Source: an uncultured Psychrosphaera sp.
Lineage (GTDB): Bacteria > Pseudomonadota > Gammaproteobacteria > Enterobacterales > Alteromonadaceae
DNA: 64,000 nucleotides
Assembly (NCBI RefSeq): GCF_947500655.1
Contig: NZ_CANMSK010000006.1
Location: 62,001-126,000 of the forward strand
Direction: 5' to 3'
Below the pieces are notes generated by a model. The model saw nothing but the letters and a program-made list of their open reading frames with translations. It ran no database searches and was not told the DNA's origin. Below are positions 45,790 to 56,524 of this stretch, piece by piece; the stretch's first letter is position 1, and each line of letters begins with the position of its first letter. The position numbers and the translations under genes are program-made.

Positions 45790-47133
45790 TCACAACACCA
45801 TGGCGGCAATGACGCCAAAGATGATCAAAGGAATATTGTAATGAAGGAATGTAGGAACCACTGAATCCCAAATATGATCATGCTGACCATCGGCATTTAA
45901 ACCAGATGTTGGACCCAAAGTTGAGTCTGAAGCCGGAGAACCAGCATCACCTAATGCAGCAGCAGTTCCAACTAATGCAGCTGTCGCAAGTGGTGAAAAA
46001 CCGAAACCTACTGCTAGTGGCACATATATAGAGGCTATAATTGGAATGGTAGAGAAAGACGAACCAATTCCCATAGTGACTAACAAACCAGTTAACAACA
46101 TTAAGAACGCAGCTAACACTCTATTGTCACCTACTAAATCTGTGGTAGTTAATACTAATGAATCAATTGCTTGTGTTGCTTTCATCACCTCGGCAAAACC
46201 AGCCGCTGAGATCATAATAAAACCCAATAATCCCATCATATATACGCCTTTAGAAAAGACATCTTGGGTTTCTTCAACTTTAAGTACACCGCCTAATATA
46301 AACAGTATAACTCCACTTAACGAACCAATGATCATAGAATCTGTTAACAGTTGCGTGGTAAGCGCTCCAATAATGGCAATAGCGGCAACCCATAAATGTT
46401 TTGCTTTTAACGTATGATTTTCAGGCTCTGGCGCTAAAATATTATCTAACGAATATTCTCGCTTTCCACGATAGCTTACAAATAATGCAAACAGTAACCC
46501 CAGAAACATACCAAATACAGGAATAGCCATTACTAGTGGCAACTGCTCCACCTGAATATTCACGCCACTCTCTACCAAATTAGTAAACAATAAAGTATTT
46601 AGAAATATTTGACCAAAACCAACAGGCAACAACATATAAGTGGACGTTAAACCAAAGGTTAAAATACAAGCAACTGCCCTTCTGTCTAATTTAAGTTGAG
46701 CCATTACATGTAACAAAGGAGGTATTAAAATTGGAATAAACGCGATATGAACAGGCACTATATTTTGTGAAGCAACAGCAGCTAACAAAATAACACCAAA
46801 TAAAATGCTCTTAACCCAAATAGTACTGCCGACGGAGGCGTTTTTCCCACTAATTTGAGTGATCACTTTATTGGCTAATACATCAGTAATACCCGACTTG
46901 GAAATTGTGACAGCAAACGCACCTAACATGGCATAATTCAATGCAATAGCGGCTCCGCCACCTAAGCCCTCAGTAAACACCTTAACGGTTTCCAGCAAAG
47001 GTAAGCCACCAACAACGCCACCAACTAAAGCGCTTAACACTAAAGCAATTACAATATTTACTCGCGCTAAACTTAGACCTACCATCAGTAATACTGCAAC
47101 AACAACAGCGTTCATAGCTTTTCCTAATTTCAT
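45790..47133 (-). CDS. Na+/H+ antiporter family protein
   Basis: A 447-residue polytopic membrane protein with about eleven to twelve hydrophobic segments, of the NhaC-like/YuiF ion-transporter group. Diagnostic features are [22 protein letters not shown] near residue 55 (as [14 protein letters not shown]), [25 protein letters not shown] near 415 and the following [14 protein letters not shown]. Members of this group exchange Na+ for H+ or transport amino acids or organic acids. No regulatory element was recognised. Confidence 0.85.
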   Translation of the reverse strand: MKLGKAMNAVVVAVLLMVGLSLARVNIVIALVLSALVGGVVGGLPLLETVKVFTEGLGGGAAIALNYAMLGAFAVTISKSGITDVLANKVITQISGKNASVGSTIWVKSILFGVILLAAVASQNIVPVHIAFIPILIPPLLHVMAQLKLDRRAVACILTFGLTSTYMLLPVGFGQIFLNTLLFTNLVESGVNIQVEQLPLVMAIPVFGMFLGLLFALFVSYRGKREYSLDNILAPEPENHTLKAKHLWVAAIAIIGALTTQLLTDSMIIGSLSGVILFILGGVLKVEETQDVFSKGVYMMGLLGFIMISAAGFAEVMKATQAIDSLVLTTTDLVGDNRVLAAFLMLLTGLLVTMGIGSSFSTIPIIASIYVPLAVGFGFSPLATAALVGTAAALGDAGSPASDSTLGPTSGLNADGQHDHIWDSVVPTFLHYNIPLIIFGVIAAMVL

Positions 47134-47304
47134 TAATTTATTGGGATTATCAATACTTGTGAGATTATGTCTGAATTGACTAAGATTGCTAGTCTCAATG
47201 TTTACAATCCTATAAAATGGCAGTCGACTTATTCATTTAGTTGATAATAAATACATTTCTCTCTAATCTAGGGTTTCATTTTTAAATAAAGCGCCCTGAG
47301 TAGT

Positions 47305-50073
47305 ATGAAATCCCATTTAACTATTTTACTTTTTGCATGTCAGGTATTTTGTTTTTATGTACAAGCAAATACAGCTCAAACCATATCCACTTCTGTACAA
47401 AAACCAACACAAATTCTATTCATTAATTCATTAAACCAAGAGATGCCGTGGCAAAAAGCAGTGGAAAATGGATTAAGAACTAAGTTACTTGAACATGCAT
47501 CAGGCTTTGATTTATTTATTGAAAATATGGACTCGGCTAGGTTTGACGAAATTCAGCAAAAATCAATCATGACTCAGTATCTACAACAAAAATATCAAGA
47601 TAAAAAAATAGATATTATTATTACTAGAGGCATCCCAGCTGCGACGTTATTATCCAGTTTTGATCACTTATTTTCTGGTATTCCAAGAATACACTTGTCA
47701 CCCGGCGGTAAATTTACAATACCTGTTGATGAAACAGGGCTTATTATAAAACCCAAATTAAACTTCAAACAAGCAACACAAGACGCCGTAAACTTAATCG
47801 CTCCCCAAAAAATAATTGTAATCTTAGATAAAAATAGTGAAATTGGTTTTGACTATTCTCGAAGTATTTACCCGATCATTACAAAGAATTTTTCTCATAT
47901 CAGTATTGAAGAATGGTTTGATGTACCTACCGAAGAACTGATCAACAAAGTAAATAATGCTTCATCTGATTCTATGATTATATTTACGCCTGTTTTTCGC
48001 CGTTATAACGACGCAGTTATTAGTCCATTTCAGTTTTTAGAATTATTGACCGCTGATAGCAAGGCTCCCATTATCAGTTACTGGAGCTCGATGCTAGGGG
48101 CAGGTATTGTTGGTGGACATTTACTGTCAGGCAAAAATATTGGTACACAAGCCGCAGAATCAGTGATCTCTTTTATTAATAACAAGAGTTTAAAACCCAT
48201 TAATCTCAAAAAACTAAGTGGTCATTATTATGATTGGCGACAGCTAGATAAGTTTAATATCGACACTAAAAAACTACCTAAAGACTCGGTAATTTCTTAT
48301 TACGCCCCCTCTTATTTTGAAAAAAATAAAACCCTTATATACACCACAATGATCATCATCATTTTATTAACGAGCTTTTTAACCTTTGTATCATTTTTAA
48401 ATAATAAACGAGTTCAACTACTAAAAGAGCTGGATAACGAAAAATTAAAATTAGAATCTCGTGTTGATGAGAGAACCAAAGAACTGTTAATAGCAAAAGA
48501 AGAGGCTGAACATTTAACATCCGTAAAATCAGACTTTTTAGCCAATATGAGTCATGAGATCAGAACCCCAATGAATGGCGTTATTGGCCTCACTAATATT
48601 TTACTCAACAGCGATTTACCAGAAAAAGAGAAACAATATTTAGATAAAATCAAATACTCTTCTGATCAATTACTCATCGTCATCAATGATATTTTAGACT
48701 TCTCTAAAATTGAATCCGGTAATATTAATCTTGAAGCTTTCCCTTTTTCTATTCATTCAATTGTTGATTACATCAAAACCACATTTGAAAACCAAGCCGA
48801 AGAAAAAGGCATAGAGTTTGCCATTAATGTTGACGATAACGTTAATCCAGATTTAATCGGTGATGTGGTTCGTATCAATCAAGTACTATTGAACCTATGT
48901 GCTAATGCCATTAAATTCACACCTAATGGCAAGGTATCTATAAATATTCAAGCTGAGCCAACTATAAACGAGCATGAAGAAGTGCTTATGCACTTTATCG
49001 TTAAAGATTCTGGTATAGGTATAGCGCCTACAAATCTGCCACACTTATTTGACGCTTTCACTCAAGAAGATAGCTCCACTACCAGAAAATTTGGTGGTAC
49101 AGGCTTAGGCTTAACCATTAGTAAACGTTTATGTAAATTAATGGGTGGTGACATTTCCGTGACCAGTACACAAAATGTCGGCAGTGTATTTACAGCCTCA
49201 ATAAAACTAAAACTTCATACCCAAGTATTAACGCCTAACAGCCAAAACTTAGTGTTCCCTGACGTTTTTGATGTACTAGTAGTCGATGATAATACCTTAG
49301 CGCTGAACGCAATTGAGAAACAACTCTCATTGATGGGGCTAAACTGTACTTTGTGTAGAACAGGTCAACAAGCACTCGATATTATAGAAAAAGAGCAAGG
49401 GAAGTTTAAAGTGATTATTACCGATTGGTGCATGCCAACAATGAGTGGCGAAAGCTTTTTAACTCATATAAATAATATGGAGGCTAAGCCTTGCGAGATT
49501 ATTATTGTAATTACGGCCTATAACAAAAATACAATAAATGAATTGGCGAACAAGCTAAATATCAATACGGTTTTGCACAAGCCAGTTCTTACCAGTTTAC
49601 TATATAGCGTAATTCAAACTAACATTGAAAACTCAACAATATTGCCAATGGCAAGTAATGAAGAGTCATTAGCTGGGTTGAGAGTATTAGTTGCTGAAGA
49701 TAATAAGATTAATCAATTAGTCATTACAAAAATGTTAGAAAAAGAAAGTATAGTTTTTCGATTAGTTGATAATGGCTTAGAGTGTACTCAGCTTATTGAA
49801 AATGAAGACTTTGATCTAATATTAATGGATATTCATATGCCAGTTATGGATGGTGTTGAAGCAAGCAAAATCATACGTAACTCCGCTAACAAAAAAGTGG
49901 CTAATACCCCAATTATTGCCCTAACGGCCAATGTCATGTCAGATGATATTCAATACTACCTTTCTATGGGCATCAATGCTCACATTGCCAAACCAACTCA
50001 GCCAAGAGATTTACACGATACAATTGTGCAATGCTTAAAAGATTGTTCCGATTACTTTAATAAAACCGCATAG
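47305..50073 (+). CDS. Hybrid sensor histidine kinase with ABC-substrate-like sensor domain
   Basis: A 922-residue membrane kinase. Order: signal/TM at the N-terminus, a periplasmic domain (about 30-340) similar to ABC substrate-binding proteins (ILFINSLNQEMPWQKAVENGL, then IIITRGIPAATLLSS), one TM helix (about 348-368), coiled coil, HisKA with SHEIRTPMNGVIGL (His about 417), ATPase domain with GTGLGLTISKRL, then two receiver domains (VLVVDDN and VLVAEDN starts, Asp in IITDWCMP and LILMDIHMP). No Hpt domain or output domain. Signal and partner regulator unknown. Confidence 0.9.
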   Translation: MKSHLTILLFACQVFCFYVQANTAQTISTSVQKPTQILFINSLNQEMPWQKAVENGLRTKLLEHASGFDLFIENMDSARFDEIQQKSIMTQYLQQKYQDKKIDIIITRGIPAATLLSSFDHLFSGIPRIHLSPGGKFTIPVDETGLIIKPKLNFKQATQDAVNLIAPQKIIVILDKNSEIGFDYSRSIYPIITKNFSHISIEEWFDVPTEELINKVNNASSDSMIIFTPVFRRYNDAVISPFQFLELLTADSKAPIISYWSSMLGAGIVGGHLLSGKNIGTQAAESVISFINNKSLKPINLKKLSGHYYDWRQLDKFNIDTKKLPKDSVISYYAPSYFEKNKTLIYTTMIIIILLTSFLTFVSFLNNKRVQLLKELDNEKLKLESRVDERTKELLIAKEEAEHLTSVKSDFLANMSHEIRTPMNGVIGLTNILLNSDLPEKEKQYLDKIKYSSDQLLIVINDILDFSKIESGNINLEAFPFSIHSIVDYIKTTFENQAEEKGIEFAINVDDNVNPDLIGDVVRINQVLLNLCANAIKFTPNGKVSINIQAEPTINEHEEVLMHFIVKDSGIGIAPTNLPHLFDAFTQEDSSTTRKFGGTGLGLTISKRLCKLMGGDISVTSTQNVGSVFTASIKLKLHTQVLTPNSQNLVFPDVFDVLVVDDNTLALNAIEKQLSLMGLNCTLCRTGQQALDIIEKEQGKFKVIITDWCMPTMSGESFLTHINNMEAKPCEIIIVITAYNKNTINELANKLNINTVLHKPVLTSLLYSVIQTNIENSTILPMASNEESLAGLRVLVAEDNKINQLVITKMLEKESIVFRLVDNGLECTQLIENEDFDLILMDIHMPVMDGVEASKIIRNSANKKVANTPIIALTANVMSDDIQYYLSMGINAHIAKPTQPRDLHDTIVQCLKDCSDYFNKTA

Positions 50074-50181
50074 TTAACATTCTCGATATCGTCTGAATGT
50101 TTATATTTGAATATAAAAAAAGAGAACTCTCAGGCTCTCTTCAATAGTGGTATTATTTTCTACAAGCTTTAATTAAAAAGC

Positions 50182-51228
50182 TTATCGTTGGATGTTCGGT
50201 TGCTTAACAAAGGCTTCTAATACATCTATATTTTGGGTTAATTGTGACTTTAGTCTGTCTTTAAACATCACCGTTAGTTTATCAAGTCGGTCAAATTCCG
50301 TATGCCAAATCATGCCCCATTTTTTCTCAGTATCTCTATCGCAAGCCGTTAATCCATCTTGCTTTAAACAGTTCCAAGCCTCTTTATGTGTGGTTTGTGA
50401 ATAACCGTCATTACCTGAATGTCCATCAATCGCAAAGTTTGTCGCTTCTAAATAGGCAATTGGCATACCACTACAAGCAAAAGGCGAATGATCTGACCAA
50501 CTGCCCGTCTGTCCTTGAGGGTAACCTTCAAATGCAGGGTGTAATTGATGGCTATTTTCAGTAAATAGGTCTTTAGAAATAGACAGTAATTCATCTCTTA
50601 ATTTTGTTGAGGAATTATAATTAGGTTTACTAACTGCCTTACATTTATAAGGTGTTTCATGAGCGCTATGTACGTAAAGTTTGTCGCCACCAATTATGGT
50701 ATCCAAGTTGATCATACCAACAACATGTTTAAGTGATTCCTGTTGTTGTCCCACATAAGCTTTAGAGCCTTGTAAACCAAACTCTTCCGCACCCAAAGCC
50801 ACTAATCTGACAGTGATAGGTAGTTTTTGTTCTTTTAAACGGTTAGCTAAGTCAAGAATTGCGGCTACCCCAGAGCCATTGTCTGTTGTACCTAGGCTGC
50901 CCTGCTTTTCGCCTGTTGAGTCATAATGAGCCCCAATAACTATGGTTTCTTCCGACTGACCTTTAATGGTGATAGATAAATTTTCAGACGTTAATTTTTG
51001 ACCTTTTATAGAAAATCCAAATGGAAATTCATTAACTGTATACCCCAATAACTGCCACTGATTTTTGATCCAAGCTGCAGTCTCTTTTTCTTTATCCGAG
51101 CCTGCTGGTCTTGCACCAATTCCAGAGGTTTCGTCGGTTAATTCAGTTAGTTTTTGCCAAGCAAAATCATCAGCTAATACTGACTTTGAAAAACTAAATA
51201 ATAAACATAGTGTTAGAAGGTATTTCAT
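50182..51228 (-). CDS. M28 family zinc aminopeptidase (Iap-like)
   Basis: A 348-residue exported metallopeptidase with signal peptide MKYLLTLCLLFSFSKSVLA. Co-catalytic zinc residues: His/Asp in IGAHYDSTG, Asp in TTDNGSGVAA, the Glu pair in LGAEEFGLQG, Asp in MINLDTIIGGD, and a C-terminal His in WHTEFDRLDK. Overall length and region order resemble E. coli Iap, which trims the N-terminal Arg of alkaline phosphatase. Cysteines near ECKC-like and FACSG positions may form disulfides. Monocistronic. Confidence 0.87.
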   Translation of the reverse strand: MKYLLTLCLLFSFSKSVLADDFAWQKLTELTDETSGIGARPAGSDKEKETAAWIKNQWQLLGYTVNEFPFGFSIKGQKLTSENLSITIKGQSEETIVIGAHYDSTGEKQGSLGTTDNGSGVAAILDLANRLKEQKLPITVRLVALGAEEFGLQGSKAYVGQQQESLKHVVGMINLDTIIGGDKLYVHSAHETPYKCKAVSKPNYNSSTKLRDELLSISKDLFTENSHQLHPAFEGYPQGQTGSWSDHSPFACSGMPIAYLEATNFAIDGHSGNDGYSQTTHKEAWNCLKQDGLTACDRDTEKKWGMIWHTEFDRLDKLTVMFKDRLKSQLTQNIDVLEAFVKQPNIQR

Positions 51229-51375
51229 GCGGGTTTCCGTATATTTGATGCCAATGTAAGTAGCAGTAAAATACAGGTAAATCGATGTGATAAAAAGAGA
51301 AATGATATGAAATAAAAATATTACGAGGTGAATGAAATATCACCCACCCCGTATCATTTGCTATTTAATTACACG

Positions 51376-51431
51376 TAGCCAGATTTAATCTGGCTAGTTA
51401 AATACAGCTTAGTTAAATGCGGTTAACTAAG
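51376..51431 (-). terminator. Two tandem hairpins after the DcaP-like porin gene
   Basis: TAGCCAGAT/ATCTGGCTA (51376-51396) and CTTAGTTAA/TTAACTAAG (51408-51431) are perfect 9-bp stems within 75 bp past the stop. No T-run follows, so they may protect the mRNA 3' end rather than terminate. Confidence 0.6.
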
Positions 51432-51449
51432 CGCATGTCTAATTGATAG

Positions 51450-52496
51450 TTAAAAAGCTAGTTTTGCAGACACTTGCATATAACTTGAATCAGCATCAGC
51501 TTCTGCCATTTCAAAGTTACCAATCTCTGCTCCAACAGAAAACTTAGGTGTGTAATTTTTGAATATGTTTACACCCCAATGACTTCTGTCTACATCACTT
51601 TCTGTCGTTGTGATATTGCCATAAAATACTGAACTACGAACAGCCTCTGTCCAAAAATGACGGTATGCCACCATAAAGCTGCTTGACTCTTCTACTTCTT
51701 CACCTACTAAATCGGTTGCAGCTGCAACACCAACATAACGACCTAAGTTACCTTGATGAAGTTGAAACCTAAAGTCGTCTTTAGAAGCTACATTAATTTT
51801 ACCTGCAATAGATACACCAGCAGCGCTTTCAGTTTCACCTGTTAATGTAGTTAATTGTCTTACTAAAGCAGCAACTGAAACATTACCCCAATCACCTTTA
51901 AATTGGTATTTAGCGATTATATCAGGCATAGAATCATTAGTTGGATCGCCGCCGTAGGATTCTGGATTTTCTAACGCTACTGAGAAACCATTTTTGCTAT
52001 ATCTAACTTGTGTGTTTCGCACAAACGCTTCACCTACCATAGCACCTGCAAAATCAACTGTTTCTGCCAAAGCGCTGGTATTCATAAACGTGGTCCATGT
52101 TTGACCAATTACAAAGTCTTCATATTTAATCATTGCATGACGTAAACGAGGGTTGGACGAATTGGAGATAACTTCATTACCGCCACTGCCATAAAAATCC
52201 ATTTCAATAAATGCCGTCACCCCATAACCTGTGTATGTGGTATTGATTCGAGATTCTCTAACAGAAAACTTAGTCTGAGAAGCATCTTCTGTTAATACCG
52301 TTCCTGTGCCAATCCAAAAGTCCTGGTATGCAACGTTTCCAGTGACATGTCGTCCATCAACCTTAATAAAACCACCAAACTTAATAGTTTCATCATCGTT
52401 TACTTTTATTTCGTAGGCGGCGGTAGAAGCACCACTAAATAATACTGTTGTTGATAATATTGTTGCAGACGTTAATACATTTATTATTTTTTTCAT
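51450..52496 (-). CDS. DcaP-like outer-membrane porin
   Basis: A 348-residue beta-barrel protein. A signal peptide (ending STAA, about residue 27) leads into TIKFGGFIKVDGRHVTGN. The pattern SVRESRINTTYTGYG, then EMDFYGSGGN and LRHAMIKYEDFVIGQTWTTFMN is typical of DcaP-type trimeric porins, which take up dicarboxylic and similar acids. Ends with alternating residues and Phe (VSAKLAF). It runs divergently from acs and shares the 264-bp promoter region, so carbon-source co-regulation is possible. Confidence 0.82.
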   Translation of the reverse strand: MKKIINVLTSATILSTTVLFSGASTAAYEIKVNDDETIKFGGFIKVDGRHVTGNVAYQDFWIGTGTVLTEDASQTKFSVRESRINTTYTGYGVTAFIEMDFYGSGGNEVISNSSNPRLRHAMIKYEDFVIGQTWTTFMNTSALAETVDFAGAMVGEAFVRNTQVRYSKNGFSVALENPESYGGDPTNDSMPDIIAKYQFKGDWGNVSVAALVRQLTTLTGETESAAGVSIAGKINVASKDDFRFQLHQGNLGRYVGVAAATDLVGEEVEESSSFMVAYRHFWTEAVRSSVFYGNITTTESDVDRSHWGVNIFKNYTPKFSVGAEIGNFEMAEADADSSYMQVSAKLAF

Positions 52497-52643
52497 TTTA
52501 TTAAACCCTGTTTCATCTAAATTCGAATATATGAAGTATCAACATATAGTCGCTACTTCACATCTATGCAACTTCTTCGAGTTGTTGTTTTCGAAATCTA
52601 TTATTTGAAAAGAATGAAATTTGAACAATTAGCAATTAGTCTA

Positions 52644-52690
52644 TTCGACTAAGGTCTAATAGTATTTGGAAGGCCATTTCGACTAAAGTT
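52644..52690 (+). promoter_or_regulatory. Candidate CrbR-binding repeats upstream of acs
   Basis: TTCGACTAA occurs twice, at 52644 and 52678, 34 bp apart, the second continuing as GACTAAAGTT. The same GACTAAAGTT stands upstream of the DUF4212-symporter genes (62725). The sites lie 70-120 bp before the acs ATG. Binding by CrbR is inferred from co-occurrence. Confidence 0.5.
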
Positions 52691-52760
52691 TATTCCATTA
52701 AAAAGAACTAGTTGTCATAAAACTTAGTCCAAAATCAATCTACTCATTAGGTGCCTTATT

Positions 52761-54704
52761 ATGACCTCAAAATCATATGCAATACCCAAATTTGACCATG
52801 AAAATTCAACTCCTTTAACTATTGAGCAATATCATGATTTATATCAAGCCTCAATTGACAGCCCTGAAAAATTTTGGGACATCCAAGGGAAAAGACTAGA
52901 TTGGACAAAACCTTATACAAAAGTTAAAAACACTCGCTTTAACAAAGGTGATGTGAAAATTGACTGGTATGCAGATGGCGAACTAAATGTTTGTACTAAC
53001 TGTGTAGATAGACACTTACCTGATCACGCGGACCAAAGTGCAATCATTTGGGAAGCTGATACCCCAGGTCAAAGTAAACACATTAATTATCAACAACTAC
53101 ACGATGAAATATGCAAATTAGCAAACGGCTTAAAATCACTTGGGGTTAAAAAAGGTGACCGAGTTGTTATTTATATGCCTATGGTTCCAGAAGCCGCTTA
53201 TGCAATGTTAGCTTGTGCTCGAATTGGTGCGGTTCACTCAGTTATATTTGCAGGTTTTTCACCCCATGCGATTGCTGACCGTATTATTGATTGTGAAGCA
53301 AAAGTGGTTATCACATCAGACATTAGTAAACGTGGTGGAAAAAGCTTACCACTAAAACAAAATGTAGATGAAGCATTGGCAAGAGACGACGTTACTTGTG
53401 TCGAAAAAACCATAGTGTTTAATCATGACGATCACAAAATGCCATTACTGGACAAACAAGTTTGGTGGGACTCATTTGTTGGGGATCTTGAAACTACATG
53501 CCCTGCTGAACCTATGAATGCAGAAGATCCTCTGTTTATTCTTTACACATCAGGTTCAACTGGTCAGCCAAAGGGGCTAGTTCATACTACTGGCGGTTAT
53601 TTAGTTTATGCATCGCTGACTCATCAAATGATTTTTGATTATAAACCGGGTGAAGTTTACTGGTGTGCTGCCGATGTTGGTTGGGTTACCGGTCATACCT
53701 ATATTGTTTATGGACCACTTGCTAATAGAGCAACAACCGTAATGTTTGAAGGTATTCCAACTTACCCAGACGAACGCCGTATTGGTCAAATTATCGATAA
53801 TCATAACGTTAATATTCTATATACAGCGCCAACTGCTATTAGAGCATTAATGGCAAAAGGTGACTTGGCAGCCAAAGACTCTCACCGTGATTCTTTACGT
53901 TTATTAGGTAGCGTGGGTGAACCTATTAACCCTGAAGCTTGGCAGTGGTATTACGAAGTTGTGGGTAAATCAAGATGCCCAATTGTTGATACTTGGTGGC
54001 AAACTGAAACAGGTGGAGCAATGATCACTCCACTTGCTAGCTCTACAAAATTAAAACCAGGCTCTGCAACCTTCCCTTTCTTTGGTGTGCAACCAGCACT
54101 AGTTGATCCTGAAGGTAATGAACTTGAAGGCGAAAATGAAGGGAACTTAATCATTAAAGACTCTTGGCCAGGACAGGCAAGAACCATACATGGTGACCAT
54201 AAGCGTTTTGAAGAAACTTACTTCTCAGCTTATGATAATGTTTATTTCACGGGTGATGGTTGTAAGCGTGACGCTGACGGATATTACTGGATCACAGGGC
54301 GTGTAGATGACGTTCTTAACGTGTCAGGTCACAGGTTAGGTACCGCTGAAATTGAAAGTTCATTAGTTGCACACGAAAAAGTCGCAGAAGCAGCCGTTGT
54401 GGGTTATCCTCATGATATTAAAGGCCAAGGTATTTATGTTTATATCACTCCTATATCTGGAACGGAAGTAACGGAAGAATTGACCAAGTCTATACGTGAT
54501 TGGGTTCGTCACGACCTTAGTCCTATAGCAACACCAGATATGATCCAGTGGACAAACGGTTTACCAAAAACCAGAAGTGGCAAGATCATGCGCCGTATAT
54601 TAAGAAAAATTGCAGCTAATGATTATGCTCAACTGGGTGACACGTCTACTTTGGCCGATCCGACTGTGGTGGATTCCATCATAGAAAATCGACTAAACAG
54701 ATGA
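52761..54704 (+). CDS. acs: Acetyl-CoA synthetase (AMP-forming)
   Basis: Converts acetate, ATP and CoA to acetyl-CoA; 647 residues, as usual. AMP-binding motifs [44 protein letters not shown] and the hinge [19 protein letters not shown] are intact, and the acetylation-controlled Lys lies in [11 protein letters not shown] near residue 610. The response regulator crbR starts 4 bp past the stop, which ties acetate activation to the acetate-switch two-component system. Confidence 0.96.
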   Translation: MTSKSYAIPKFDHENSTPLTIEQYHDLYQASIDSPEKFWDIQGKRLDWTKPYTKVKNTRFNKGDVKIDWYADGELNVCTNCVDRHLPDHADQSAIIWEADTPGQSKHINYQQLHDEICKLANGLKSLGVKKGDRVVIYMPMVPEAAYAMLACARIGAVHSVIFAGFSPHAIADRIIDCEAKVVITSDISKRGGKSLPLKQNVDEALARDDVTCVEKTIVFNHDDHKMPLLDKQVWWDSFVGDLETTCPAEPMNAEDPLFILYTSGSTGQPKGLVHTTGGYLVYASLTHQMIFDYKPGEVYWCAADVGWVTGHTYIVYGPLANRATTVMFEGIPTYPDERRIGQIIDNHNVNILYTAPTAIRALMAKGDLAAKDSHRDSLRLLGSVGEPINPEAWQWYYEVVGKSRCPIVDTWWQTETGGAMITPLASSTKLKPGSATFPFFGVQPALVDPEGNELEGENEGNLIIKDSWPGQARTIHGDHKRFEETYFSAYDNVYFTGDGCKRDADGYYWITGRVDDVLNVSGHRLGTAEIESSLVAHEKVAEAAVVGYPHDIKGQGIYVYITPISGTEVTEELTKSIRDWVRHDLSPIATPDMIQWTNGLPKTRSGKIMRRILRKIAANDYAQLGDTSTLADPTVVDSIIENRLNR

Positions 54705-54708
54705 GTAT

Positions 54709-55362
54709 ATGGCTAACTTTTTAATTGCAGACGACCATCCATTATTTCGTGAAGCGCTTATTGGCGCTTTACGAAGTCAATTTTCTGAGCTGAGTATTGT
54801 GGAGTCCGATTCACTTGAATCCACAATCCAGCAAATTGAAAACCACGATGACCTAGACCTAGTATTACTAGATTTACATATGCCTGGTAGCGGTGACTTA
54901 TACGGCATTATTAGAATTAGAGAAGATTACCCAGAATTACCAGTTGCGGTAATTTCTGGCTCAGATCAACTGGATATCATTTCAAAAGTCATGGGGTTTG
55001 GTGCAATGGGCTTTATTTCCAAATCTTCATCATCCGTTCAAATCGCTCAAGCAATTAATAACATATTAGAAGGCGATACTTGGCTTCCTCCTGGCATTGA
55101 AAATCAAATTCAAGCGCTATCAAGCGATGATCTTAATTTAGCTAACCGAGTCGCGAAGCTAACGCCTCAGCAATATCGAGTTTTATATTTATTACATGAA
55201 GGTATGCTAAACAAACAAATTGCTTACGAGCTTAATGTTACTGAAGCTACCATCAAAGCGCACATAACGGCAATATTCAAAAAGTTAGGAATTAACAATA
55301 GAACTCAAGCTGTATTACTTGCAGAAAAACTACAACTTGAGCCTAGTATTTCTAGCAAATAA
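54709..55362 (+). CDS. crbR: LuxR-type response regulator of the acetate switch
   Basis: A 217-residue NarL/FixJ-family regulator. Receiver 1-120 with DD at 8-9 (ADDHPLFREAL), phospho-acceptor in LVLLDLHMPG and conserved Lys in FISKSS. The LuxR helix-turn-helix is LTPQQYRVLYLLHEGMLNKQIAYELNVTEATIKAHI cut into two helices near residues 150-200. The order acs-crbR on one strand and an SSS-kinase nearby matches the CrbS/CrbR (MxtR/ErdR) systems that control acs in Vibrio, Shewanella and Pseudomonas. Confidence 0.85.
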   Translation: MANFLIADDHPLFREALIGALRSQFSELSIVESDSLESTIQQIENHDDLDLVLLDLHMPGSGDLYGIIRIREDYPELPVAVISGSDQLDIISKVMGFGAMGFISKSSSSVQIAQAINNILEGDTWLPPGIENQIQALSSDDLNLANRVAKLTPQQYRVLYLLHEGMLNKQIAYELNVTEATIKAHITAIFKKLGINNRTQAVLLAEKLQLEPSISSK

Positions 55363-55552
55363 CTTTAACGATATAAATTTATGCTATTTCAACTTTAAAT
55401 AGGATTTATGAGGTTCAATGGTATTTACTCAGCGACATTACAGTACAATAGTTTCAAGCGTGAGGGTTATACCGACGGCTACAATTTGTTACAATCGCAA
55501 TATGAGCACTTGTAGCTCGAATCTATTAATCTTATAAGAGTAAAATAACGTA

Positions 55553-55876
55553 ATGAACAAATTTTCAAATATTGCCGAATTAATTGAAGTTTACGAAGCA
55601 GAAATTAATGCGCTTAACGTTAATATTGCTACTTTAAAGAAAAAACCACAAAGCTTTAATGAACGTGTACTTTTTAATTATATTGATACGGGTAGCACAG
55701 GAAAAACTAAAGATTTTGTTAGAGCATTAGGCATAATGTCTGAACGTGGTTCATTATTTTCGTCCGCTGATGTAAGTAAATTAATCAAAGATGGTGCTGG
55801 AGATGTCTCTCCTGAGTTGTTATCGATAGCCAGAAAAGTCGTTGGAATGAAAAAAAGAAACGGTAAAGGTCAATAA
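55553..55876 (+). CDS. Small conserved-looking protein of unknown function
   Basis: A 107-residue basic protein. The first 35 residues are likely a coiled helix (IAELIEVYEAEINALNVNIA), followed by a Lys/Gly-rich region and a second helical part ending KKRNGKGQ. No membrane segment, signal or recognised domain. The codon use resembles its neighbours and an ATG follows AAGAGTAA. It could be a nucleic-acid-associated factor given its charge, but that is a guess. Confidence 0.6.
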   Translation: MNKFSNIAELIEVYEAEINALNVNIATLKKKPQSFNERVLFNYIDTGSTGKTKDFVRALGIMSERGSLFSSADVSKLIKDGAGDVSPELLSIARKVVGMKKRNGKGQ

Positions 55877-56046
55877 TTTCATAATAATTGACAATAGTAG
55901 GCATTGTTTATCAGTTTGGTATAGCCAAACAGCAATAAAAAATTTAAACTAGCTGAAGTTAGTTAATTGAATAAAATTCAAAGTCTGATTTGTAATGGTG
56001 ATAACAAGTCAGAAATTTATTTTTCACCGAAGAGAAAGAGAAAGTT

Positions 56047-56253
56047 ATGAGTAAAGGTACAGTTAAGTGGTTCAGCGCAGATAAAGGTTTCGGATTCATT
56101 ACTCCTGAAGACGGAAGCAAAGATTTATTTGTTCACCATTCAGAAATTCAAGCAGGCGGTCAATTTGCAACATTAGACGACGGTCAAGCTGTTGAGTTTG
56201 AAGTTGGCCAAGGTCCTAAAGGCCCTTGTGCAAATAAAGTTGTTGCTCTTTAA
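56047..56253 (+). CDS. Cold-shock protein, CspA family
   Basis: A 68-residue single OB-fold RNA chaperone. RNP1 KGFGFI and RNP2 LFVHHS are present, with a typical N-terminus [11 protein letters not shown] and C-terminus [13 protein letters not shown]. Its His-His in RNP2 replaces the usual FVHFS aromatic. The 170-bp leader is long enough for a structured cold-responsive 5' UTR, although I could not define its folds. A strong hairpin follows the gene. Confidence 0.95.
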   Translation: MSKGTVKWFSADKGFGFITPEDGSKDLFVHHSEIQAGGQFATLDDGQAVEFEVGQGPKGPCANKVVAL

Positions 56254-56271
56254 GCGATAACTCATAGGCTG

Positions 56272-56294
56272 GCTGATGCGCATAGCGCATTAGC
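56272..56294 (+). terminator. Hairpin after the cold-shock gene
   Basis: Stem GCTGATGCGC/GCGCATTAGC (one G-U pair) with a 3-base loop and a short TTT tail, 18 bp past the csp stop. It probably acts as the terminator. Confidence 0.7.
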
Positions 56295-56524
56295 TTTCCT
56301 ATACTTCCCCACCCTAGATTGAATTTACACCTGCAGTAAAAAGTATCCGCCTTACAACAAAATACATTCCTAAAGAACTTAAATACAATCAACAAATAAT
56401 TACACCACCTTTATTAGATTGCCTTTTTTAGAATATTTCTAGCTCTATAATTTTAGCTCCATACATTCAGTCATTCCCAAATTCATTAATACACAAGCCA
56501 TTCAGCTTAAATCAACATCAGCTA